From the NCBI GenBank assembly GCA_949361645.1, contig OX442433.1, forward strand, positions 790,110 through 854,109: a stretch of 64,000 bases of DNA, in the 5' to 3' direction. Positions within the stretch are counted from its first letter, which is position 1. The number at the start of each line of letters is the position of its first letter. The notes below the pieces were generated by a model. It searched no databases and was not told the DNA's origin. It saw only the letters and a program-made list of their open reading frames with translations. This DNA is from Spongilla lacustris (Eukaryota; Porifera; Demospongiae; Spongillida; Spongillidae). Position numbers and translations under genes: made by a program. Shown in pieces: positions 27,801-39,800 of the stretch.

Positions 27801-30800
27801 TAGGAACAAAGCCAGTTCTTCTTGAGTTGATGATGGCTGACAACGAAATATCTGAAATGGCTCAGGGACACCACCAAAGATGTTCAAGATGAGAGGGATG
27901 AGTGCCTTCTGGGTGAACCCTGGACAGGAATGCAACACCTGAGAACCCTCTGGAGAAAAAAACATCCTAGCAGCACCCAGAGACTTCTTATCAATGGGTT
28001 TGATCCGTGTTGGGAGTGAGTGGTTTAACAGAAGTGCTGACAAGAACATACTAATGGTATGCATTGGTGTCTGGCTTGTCATGAGGTCATGTCTGTGTTG
28101 ATTCAGGGTGGTCTATATGCAACATTAACACATAGTTATACAGTTAGCTATTGAGTACAAGTTAACTAACCTCCACTTTTTTCCTCATATAGTCAAATGT
28201 TACTGGATTATTTTCACACAAGAAACTGATTTCCTTCACAATATGTCTCACAGCTCGGCCACATAGCTCTTTACATGCCAACAACACTTTCTCTAAGAAC
28301 TGTGTCCAATCATTTAAGCTACAAGCTTGCCGCAATGAAAGTGCAAGCAATTCATGCTTCAATACAAGTAACTTTGGTTCACTTTCAATAAAATGGTTCA
28401 TGAGTTGCACTTTCTCTGCCATATCTTGTACACTTTTTGAGTCACATAGTTGTAAAAATGATGTCCAGCCATTTACCTCGTTATAGAGCAGTAATAGTTT
28501 GGGGGTGCTGAAGAATAGCATCCAGTCGTTCTGATCACACAACTTTAATAGTTCACCCTTCCACTGTGATAACTGGGTTTCAATCTCTTTAACCTGGACA
28601 AAGCAAGCACAAGAATGAACAACAGTTGGCCCTATACCTTTGCTAATAGTACCCGTGAGTCAACGTCTTCTGTGCTGCATGGCAGGATGATGTGTTGTAC
28701 TCCTTTAGTGAAGTCAGCACATCCAAGATCCCTGAGCTGCGTGTACAGTCTCAACATATTGTTGGCGGTCTAAGAGCATACAAAATCACTCAGTGGCCAT
28801 AGCACACGTGCATGCATGTATGCAGGAATACCTCATTTAAGTGGAGGAATTGTTTTATCTTGTCTCCTCCTTCTTTTTCAGCATCCAAAAAACCCAGCTT
28901 CCTCACAAAGTCATCAATCTGTTCTTTTGACCACCTCTCCTTGCCAGAGCAGTTCTTGTCACTTTGTATTAGGCCTTGTGGCTTCTGAGGAGGCCCATCG
29001 TCCAAGCTGGATGGTTGGGTAGGTGGTGCAGTCTGGGTACTAGCAGCAGGACAGTACTGCAAACTAAGAACAATGCCTTCACGGGAAAATTCAAACTGGT
29101 AATGGCCAGTCTCAATGATACTGTCCAGATCTTTAGCCACATTCTGAAGAGTATCTCCCTGTAATTAAAACACAGTCACATAAACAACATTGCACTTGCA
29201 CATCTCTATATACCCAGCTCTACCTCAGCTCTAGAGAACCATAAGCGAATGAGAGTGATGTTAGAGTTGACAGTCTCCAGCTGTTTTAGTCCACCAGAGA
29301 CATCAAGGCTGGTCACCTTGGACATCAGTGAGCTGAAGTTTTGTTTGGTATCCATAAATGGTAAGATGAACTTGTATGCTGCATAGAGGTGGTTGAGGAC
29401 ATTCTCATTGTACTCCTCATGTTGAAGCTGGGCTGTGATCAGCTGGTACTGCTGACCAAACACTGCCTGACCCTTTTCTCCATCAAACTTCATGTCCCTG
29501 ACAAACTGAAAAAATGCTGCACTGTTAGCTACAGCTGCAAATAAGCCAAGGCTGTGATATGGCCCTAATGTTTTAAGACATAAGGATTTTTTGACAAGAC
29601 GCATCTTATCTACTGCTTCCAGAGGTATCAGGTTAGCCCTACTCCTCTCCACTTCTTCAGCCAACATCGCCAGCTCCCTCAAAGTAGGGTCCTTCAAACA
29701 ACCCTCCAGTTTATACTGCTCACAAACATTATGGATGGTTGGAATATGGACAGAAGTGTACTGGAACAGTTCTAGCATACTTAAGATACCCTTCAGCCCA
29801 TCGTGGCTATTCACCTGAGATGCTAACTCTACCGTGGCAAAAAAAGCAGTGAAGGTATTGAATTCGGCCTCAATGTTAATCTTCTCCAGTTTCAGCTCTC
29901 CATCTTCAGCTATGATCTCAGAGTACTTTGCTGTCCCTTGGATCAGTTTAACAAGGAGAGCCCTGGTAGTATTCAGAGCCTTTGCAAGGATTTGAAGGGA
30001 CACACCTTCTTCTTTCGGCCCCTCGTCTCTCTGCTTGCTCAACATTTGAAGAGCTGGTATAGTAAGGCTGGGCATCATTGAGGAGTGAAGGGATGGGGCT
30101 GCCTTTTTGACCGAGAACTCTTCCTTCAGTTGAAGAAGGAGGTAATTATTGAAGATCTCACTTTGATGAAGGCTGAAGAAAACCAACATATGCATGTGGT
30201 CCAGAATAGGTTTAACAAACTGGTCAAGCTGTTCAGCCAGTCCAACAAGTTCCTTCACAGTGAGGCCCTTTGTTGCCACAAGAGACGCATTCTGACTTGG
30301 TGGTTGAAATGTGCCATTTGTACTTGGGGTAATTGGATTTACTAACAGCTGCTCTCCTGATGTGGTAACGTTTTCTCCTGGCAACAGTAAATGCTTTGTG
30401 AACTTAGAAGGAAACATAACTCCATATCGATGAAGAATTTGAGGTAAGGTACAGTACTTGGCATCTGGATTGCCTGGGATATATTTAATAAAGTGAGCAT
30501 TGATTTTTTCAAACAATACAAGATAGTAGTTCATTGATGATTTAATATCTTGGGAGTCAATGATGGCTGATTTAGAACAAATTAATTGACCTATCAAGAA
30601 CAACTTGGCTTGGTTGGAAGCATACATCAAGATGTCATCATAATTGCAATCACCCTCAAGTATCTTCTTCTGCCAGTCAAGTAGTACCTTTTGAAGCCTC
30701 CTCACCCATTCAAAATATTTGTGAACATCATCATTGGGGAGACGGGCTATGTCCTGGGGAAGAGTGTCAGCTATGACCCTGTCACTCTCTGGAAGCTTCT

Positions 30801-33800
30801 TTCCATTGCAATAGGAGACATAAATCTGACCAAGCTGTGATATGATGTTGTCATAGGAATGGATCCAGTCAAAGCTATCAGTTATGATACTACTAGAGGT
30901 CTTTGAACAACAGGTAGCCACAATTCCCCAACAAAATTTTTGTTGCAGATTCAGGGCTTGAATCCAAGATAAGTCTTTTTGAAGTTTGGTACTAGCTGTG
31001 ATCAGCACATGTTGAGCTGGGCCCTCATCACTCTGAAGTGTCCTTAGCACAGGGATGACCTCCTGTGGACAGACACAAGAATATTTGTCCAGTAGTGGCT
31101 AATTTATATATACAGGTTGTTCCACAATGAATAAAAACTGTTCATTAACCCCAAATGGATAATTGGGATCGTTCACGAGAAAAGTGACCTAGCGCATATT
31201 ATTTTTAAATGTTATTAAAATGGCATTATGTATGAATTGCTATAACGTTTGAACGGTTAAAGCTATCAACTTCCTATTTTCGGCACTTCATACTACACCA
31301 TTTATCTATGGTAAAGTACATTTTGGGGTCTTGAACATGCTCCATGCCAGTATAGCAACATCCAATATCCAAACTCGCCCTAACTTTCGGCAGGAATACT
31401 CAAATCGCTCTAAATTCGGTTTGTACATAAAGAGGTCCCTTAGCTATTGGATTATTCTGTTCTTAAATTTTTATGCCATCTGTTACGGAGATACAGTTGA
31501 ACAAACTATGTGCATGTTTTCACACTCGATTCCCGCCAATGATTTGAGCAAATTGCGTCCTGCTCAATGTATGGGGAGGCAGTGGTTATATCATTGGCGT
31601 GAATAGAGTGGGGAAAAGTGCACGTAGTTTGTTCAACTGTATCTCCGTAACGGATGACATAAAAATTAACGAACAGAACAACCTCATTATGTATAAACCA
31701 AATTTGGAGCGATTTGAGTATTCCTGCCAAACGTTAGGGCGAGTTTGAACCCCTAGTGGTATCGGATGTCGCTATACTGGCATGGAGCATGTTCAAGACC
31801 CCAAAATGTACTTTATAAATGGTGTAGTATGAAGTGTCAAAAATAGGAAGTTGATAGCTTTAACCGTTCGAAAGTTATAGCAATTCAAACGTAATGCCAT
31901 TTTTATAACATTTTTTAATAATATGCGCTAGGTCCCTTTTCTCGTGAACAATCCCAATTGTTATTTTAACAGCAAAAGATGACATGCTGATTAAATAAAA
32001 TTAGTAACATCTTTAATTAACCCTCCACTCAAGTACATAGCAAAAATCAAGAATTCGATTTTAATTAACTCTTAAGCCTGGTTCACAATATGACGCAAGA
32101 TCCTGCAATGCAATATGTTGCATTGTCGCAAGAATAGAAAAAAATTATATTCCTGCAACGCAATGTGATGTCACAGCAATAAACCACGCCCGATACTGGT
32201 TGGTTATTAAGAATGGATGGCCAAGTCCAGGGCAGAGTTTTTTTCTTTCAAATGTTGTGTCACATCGCACTCTCTTACATCAAACTGTAAACCAGGCTTT
32301 ATTAAACACAAGCAGTTAACTAAACAATTTGCACCCACCTACACACTAATAATATTATACTGTATAGTATGATAGTAGTCACATCCTATCCTTTGCAACA
32401 CCATCAATTCCCAGGTACAAATTACGTTCTTGACGAGTATATTCATAATGCCATACAACTGTTTATGAACTTCCTAACATTGATGGTATTGATGTAGGTG
32501 TGTGTGGGTGCGTGTGTGTACCTTTTGAAGAACAGTCAGAATAAGCTGCTGGAATTCATTAGTCTGCTGTGATATGCTTGCCTGTAGAAAGAAAAGAGAT
32601 ACAACAAACCATATCTGCAAGTTCAGATACCTACCAATATCTTATCCATCTTCTGAAGCAAATCAATCTTCAGTGCATTAAGATGGATGTAGCTTTGTAT
32701 GAAGGCTGAGAACTCACTCTGGACCCCCACAGCCACAGGATAGCCCTTATCAGTGTCCTCTGGTAGACCAAATAACTGGGGAACATTTATATCCAAAAGG
32801 TCTAGGATGAATTCATGAGATCGTGATCTATTCTTGGCATAATGGTCTCCAACTATCTTAATAAAATCAAGCAGAAAACGATGGCTATGAGCTCCTGAGT
32901 GCCTGCGCGGAAATTACATGTAGTTGACAAGGTTAGCATATACATGTAATATTACCTTACCTGTTGATGACTTCTCCAATGAATTCGTTCCAAGTTCCAT
33001 CACACATCTTTATACCCGGTGGTACCTTATAAACATTTAGGTACTCTTTTACAAACTGCAGAGCGAAAGTATGGAGAATGCAACTTTACTAAATCTGTGA
33101 TAATAATCATCAATGCTCTGTTTTTATGAACAATGTTCAGAATTGAATGAAATATCATCCTTTACAATACATGTAAACGTCAAGTACCCTTGGAGTTGTG
33201 GTTCAAACACTCTTTTACGTGATCCTGCTCTAGTTTGTAAAAGAGAAATAAACTATTTTATACGGGGGGGGGGGGGGGGGGGGGGGGGAGGCTGGAGTTG
33301 AATTATCTTTGGGTGTGATGTGTAGTGGCAAATCCAGGATTTTAGGAAGGGTGCTATCCATATACTTGTTGCACTACCATCATGATCAGGAACTGCATCA
33401 GTTTGTTACTCCAATAATACAGGGTGTCCAACAGCCAAGGACAATTAACTACAAAAAGCTAATTGTTGCTCCTACCAGCAAAAGGAGATATGCTGGTGAA
33501 TATGAATATACACTGACAGGTTAAAGAACCCTGGTTTGGAACACAAATGATCTACAACATGTAACTGCCACCACCTATCCACACCTAAGATAAGTTTCAT
33601 TTTTGACTTCAAATGAAAAGCTCGGGGGAAAATTGTGGAATTAATGGCGGCTATGTAAAAATCCATTATTGCATTAAGTACACCATGGCATCCCACTAGA
33701 GTGGGCAGGGTTATGATACTTTAAGAGAACAAGCATGCAAATATAAGGCAACGTTTCACTAGAATGTACAGTGGAAATCGTAATACTTGCCCCTAAAAAA

Positions 33801-36800
33801 TTTCAATGTTTACTTGATTTTTTAACATTAACAGTATGCAGTACTTATTGAAATCTAATCTAACAACACAGTGTTTTTGACCTAAACATTGTAAACAAGT
33901 AACGGAAATAAGGAAGTGCCACCTGACTAACGTGTGTTGATTTTCAGGGTCCCAGTCCGGAATTATAGCATATTTCTCAGCTCTGAGGCAGCAAGTCAAC
34001 ACAAAATTTGGTATATAAAAGAAAAACACACCTGCCCAATATTTGGTTGAGTCATATTTCAAACCTAGAAGATACTTTCTGTGTTTCCATGCGACGGTAA
34101 ATCAATTTTTATACTGAGGGATGGTGATTGCACAATAGAAACCCACGTTTACAATGTAACAGTTAATTTTACCATCAAAATTCTGGTTGCAAATAAAAAA
34201 CCACAATTTGAGAGAATTTCATTATAATTGTGACATTATTGTGTTTGGGCATCATTGAAGCAAAGAAAGGCTCAGAGGGGTAATTCCGAAGCTGCCACTT
34301 GGAAGCAGTGGTCAGTCAGCAAAGGAAGTTACTGAAAAAGCAGGACGAATGCTAGTATCACACAGATGCAGCCAAGGAATTGGAGCCCCTTGCTGTACAC
34401 ATGCTAATGTCTCTAAGTGATGCCCGGCTGCATTAGTATTCACGCTTCTGCTCTTTGAGGAAATTGCTTTGCTTACCAACCACCGCTTCAAAGCAACAGC
34501 TTCAGGACTATCCCTGGGAGCCTTTCTTTACTTCAACAATGCCCAAATACGATTTGCCTCTTTACTTGCTCACCACCTTTCTTAAATGGCTGATGTTAGG
34601 TTCTTAAAAGAACCATTTTCGCCATAATATCAAAACTCTTATAATTACAACAATGTCACAGTTTTAATCAAATTCACTTGAAAATGGCATGCAATTTTGA
34701 CAGTAATATTAACTGTCACATCGTAAATGTGGATTTATAACATGCAATCACCTTCCCTCAGTATAAAAATCGATTTTCTGTCGCATACAAGTTGACAACT
34801 TGCACTGTGCGAAACGGCGTGCTATACACTTTTCGACCTAGAGAGATGTATCTCGCATGAAAACACACAATATGACTCAGCCAAATGTTGGACAGGTTTG
34901 TTTTTCGATTATATCTAATACTATAATTTCCAACGTCCGTACGTCCGTCCATACGTCCGTCCGTCCGTCCATACGTCCGTCCGTCCGTACGTCCGTACGT
35001 CCGCGTAACCACCTATTTATAAACTCCACCTAGCGTCTGCAATTGTGGGTTTGAACATAACTAGCAACGCATACCTAGCAACCAATAGAAACGACCACTC
35101 CCATACAAATGACCAATGGCAATTGACCGGTGTTCATTCTTATATCGTACAGACCGGAAGTAGTACATGTACATGTATTTCATTGCGTGCGCGGGCTATT
35201 AAATAGGTTGCGTAGTAACCGTATATTACAACAGGTGGTAGATTACTGTATGTAAAAAAAAAAACATTCTGCACTTCTTATAGAATCACTTCCGTGATTT
35301 TTCACTGGGTAAGGCTACTTAGCAATTGACCGGTGTTCATTTTTATCGTACAGACCGGATTGCTCGCGCGGGCTATTCTATTACATGTACAACAGGTGGT
35401 ATGGTAGATTACTGCATAGATATTGAATTTATGATTACTGTATGTAAAAAACATCGACTTCTTATCATATACAATCAGCTCCGTGATTTTTCACGGGCTA
35501 AGTCTAGTATATATATATTTTGCGTTGATCTGCTGCCTCAGAGCTGAGAAATATGCTATAAATCCGTTTCTTTTTAGACTGGGACACTGAAAAATGAAAA
35601 TCAACAGACATGTTAGTCACTTGACACTTCCTTATTTCCAGTACTTGTTTACAAATGCGTGGTCAACAACACTGTTGTTAGATTTTCAATATTGCATACT
35701 TTTAATGTTAAAAAATCCAAGTAAACATTGAAAATCACCTAAAATATTTTAGGGACAAGTATCATAATTTCCACTGTAAGGCTTAGTTAAATATTCAATG
35801 GCTTATTACTCCAATAGCATAAAAGACTTTACTGTATAGAAATGATGTGGTATGGAATAGAAGCCTGTAGCACTTAATCATTTGGAAGTTATAGTGATTC
35901 CAAATTCAAGCATTCCGAAAATTTATTATTGACCCTTTCATAATTGTCTGCCCTACAATACACCACACAGCAAATTTTATGTTGGATCTAAAAACAAACT
36001 TATTAGAAATTAACATAAAAGTGCAACTACATGTCTTAGCACACAAACCTCATGTGGCCATATCCGCATGTGCTTGTATAATGGATAAAACAGATGGATT
36101 GGAAGATGTGGAAATGATCGCCTTGTTCTCTCAATCACCTGTGGACAAAAAAGTGTTTCCACCTTATGCACTTCCGCAAACAAGCACATATACATACATC
36201 TTTGGTCAGTTGTGGACGATGAGTCTTTAGAGCTTGACTCTTGCCCTTACTGAAGAACTTCATCAGATGTTCATCTGCACCTGGTTTGGTCACATCCACC
36301 AGGTCAAGCAGTGCTGAAAACCAGCCAAGCTCTTCAGATCTACATAGCTCCTCATTCATATCAGGCTGCTTCTGAATAATCTCCCTCAATTTGTCCACAA
36401 ATGTGATACCCTGGTTATTTAGAGACCATCAAACCACAGACTTCATAACACACACTGTCATGTACACTGCACCTCCTGTATTGCTCCTGCAACTGTGCCC
36501 TCAATGCTCAGAGCCTTCAACTTGGATGAGTGATTATCTTTGTCTTGTATCCAGGAGTGATAGTGTGCTCGCAAAGTAGTGATCAAATGTGCAATATCAG
36601 CTTTGCTAGTAATGAATCCAGCCATGCAGTCAAGATAGTTCCTGAGGGGAAAGGTAGTGTACATGTATGTAATCTGATGCAGGGATACCACAATGGGGAT
36701 TGAAATAGACAAACCACAAGACTTAGGCTTTTTTCATGTGGTGCACAAATTACACCCCAGTGCCAACATGCAAAGCAAACTGGGGACAAGCTGGATTGAT

Positions 36801-39800
36801 TTTAGCAATTTGACAGGCTCTTTCTCTTTCTTTCAATGAAGAGTCTTTGGATGGCACCCAGGCAGATTCATTCACTGGGTGGAAAGTTGAACGCACTTTG
36901 CGCGACCCTAAATCTTAAACACTAATACCCTCATCTTTCTCCTGTCTCTTGACGTGTTTTCGGCATGCACTGTTAGGGTGTGTAGTTCTTCACTTCAATG
37001 TTAGACATACTCTGCCAAAGCTACAACAGAGACTTATACTTTGGTCTAACATACATAAGGTTAATAAAACTATTATTAACAGTTATGCCCAGCAGTGAAG
37101 GAAAATTTAATGTCTAATGTACCGGACATCATCCTGCATGGGGGTACATTTGTCCACCATGGTGCACAGAAAATAAAATTATTCCCATTCTGCCAGTTTA
37201 GCATCACTTTTACATTTGACGGTGCATGTTCATTGTACAGCTTGTCCCGAAAATGCCAAGCCCTAATTCTTTTTCTCTGGTCCCAAGTTAGGATGTCAAA
37301 GTGATGCTATTCACCACCACATGTGATTGCTATAACAAAGATAACTTGACAAAACTTCACTAAATGTGGCTGAAAAACATGTTTTACGTCCTAGACGTGT
37401 TTTTGGTAGAATTACCAACGGTATTGTAACCACACGTGGCGGCGTATCGCAATCAAATACATGTAGCTTCGCTTTGATGCGCTAACTTGGGACTAGAGAA
37501 AAAGAATTAGAGCCACTTGGCAATTTCAAGCCAAGCTCCAAGATCTGTACAATGTGAAAGACGAACAAGAATAATTTTATTTTCTGTACACCACGGTAGA
37601 CAAATGCACCCCCAGGATAATGCCCGGTACATTAGACATTAAGCCATTCTGTAATCGAACATTAGCATATTGAGTCACTTTGCAGTTTGACAGTTATTGT
37701 AGCCACCATGCATATTATAGTTCTTTATTCAATCAACTACAAAGTGCTTGGCAGCACCTGTGCATCATGATATTGGAGTGAAGCAGACAATTTAACTGTT
37801 ACTCTCAGATACAGTGTGCATCAATAGTCTTTGTGACCCATTTGTGTCATATTGCTTGTTGACAAACAATGTCTCGTGTTTGTCATAAATTATGTTAGTG
37901 GATAAGTAAGGCCCCACCCACCACACCATATCAAAAAATGGCTCTTTTAAAAAGCAGATCTCTGTAACCATGAACACTACTAAGTACTATTTCTGTCCTG
38001 TAATGTTGAAGTGTTAACAGTTACAGAGGGTCATAACTTTTTCTCATAAACCATGTATTGTGCCTTGTTATTCAACCTTCCCTTCATGTTTGTAGCAGCT
38101 ACAGATACAATGTCCTAGACCTAAGTACAGTACTACATGTAGCATCATTAAAAGCCCAACTTACATAAGGTGTGATATAGGTCTAACAGAGTTGCCAACA
38201 TAGAACAATTCAATCATATTTTGAGAACTCATCATGGCAGCAGAAGGAATGTTCATCAGTTTGGCCAGGCTGAACCCACGCCTGAGATCCTCAATGGTCT
38301 CTGGAGTGAACACCTGCCCGCTCACCATCTACAATAGCTGGTCATTACTAACAGTCTGAGGATGTGTACCAACAAACCTGCACTAGGTATTTATTCCATA
38401 TCTCATCCACACTCCTGGTCACTGCACCAGCCTCTGAGTGGCACTTCAGAGCAACACTGACTATCAAATGAAAGATGACAATAAATTACAGTCACCACTC
38501 AGAGAACCAACAACATACCCCAGACCATCCTCTTGTACACAAAATGCTCTGGTGATCTGCCTTCTTCTGACCTCCGTTTGAATGATGTCATAGCCAGGTC
38601 CAAACATGCAGTCTCAAGCAACTTGAACACATTCAAAAGGCTATCCTGTTTTCCAAACATCACATCGAAGTCACCTCTGTAGGTAAATTGGAGATCACCT
38701 CTTATCAATACAGCATTCGGTTTACTACATAAAGTGCAGTGTTTATTTATGCATATGTGCATCCTACTTTGCAGTGGTTACCACTCCAGGCAACTATTGC
38801 ATACTTGGCATAATGTATGATCCACAAGAAACATTGGCAGTCACTAAATACTACAATTTTGGGGCACCACTCCAATAAGAGCAACTGCTTGCTTATTTCA
38901 ATGATGTAAAATTTTGCTACACTACATACATGTATGTAATTGCACAAAACATGAAACATGATTGCATACCATTGCATGAATTTGTAATTGACAAAAAAAA
39001 ATTCAATGCAAGGATTGCCCTTGATATGGAGAGTTTTATTAACCATTGATGACATTTTTCAGGACAAGCAAAACACAAAATAAACCACTCATTTTTAAAC
39101 CAGGCCGGCAGTCAAATTTTTTATCTGTTGTCTATACAAAGGTCACTAAATGGATACAACACTAAACAAATAACACTAATTACACTTCAATACAACGACA
39201 TAACATCTTGGTCAATTGGTCAAACCTCTGGAAAAAAGCACTCAATGTAGAAGACACCTTCAGCAGGTCCAGTGCCTCCATCTTGTCAATACAGGTATTA
39301 ATAAATGGTGCCAAATCATCACATCCATAGATACTACGATTACTGAAAATAAAACAGATAACATAAAAACATCTTAACAAGCTTTCAATGAACCTCACAG
39401 CTTCATCCGATGTGCAAGAATGATGTAGAATGGAAAATCCTTTTCAAACACATCACTGCTGTTAAGATATTTGACAAGCCTCTTCAGCACATCACCATGG
39501 CTACCATCACCTTTACCCTTTAGACACCAAAACAAAACTCCTGTAATATAACGGGCTCATGTCTACATGGTACTTACTGTTTTCTCATACTGTTGGAAAG
39601 TAGACATCACCATTACAAAGGTTCCATCGTCTTCAGACACCACTATAGGAGTGTCATTATTGAACATCAGCTGCTTGACTTCTGCTTTCAAGTCACGCCT
39701 ATCTCCTCCACCCACACCGAACTTTGTCTTTAGTCTATCCACAACACCTGAATGATTATCACAACCTGTAGCTCAAGTGTCAAATGGCAGTTAGTACATT

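Larger units (their letters stand above)
33768..35778. mobile_element. Two-kilobase foldback structure with about 250-base arms
   Basis: The left arm 33,768-34,000 and right arm 35,531-35,778 pair: CAGTGGAAAT with ATTTCCACTG, GCATATTTCTCAGCTCTGAGG with CCTCAGAGCTGAGAAATATGC, and the AAACATTG/CAATGTTTACTTG block. The 1.5-kb centre holds a second foldback (34,091-34,784), a short tandem repeat and two direct repeats, so several insertions are nested. Confidence 0.82.
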
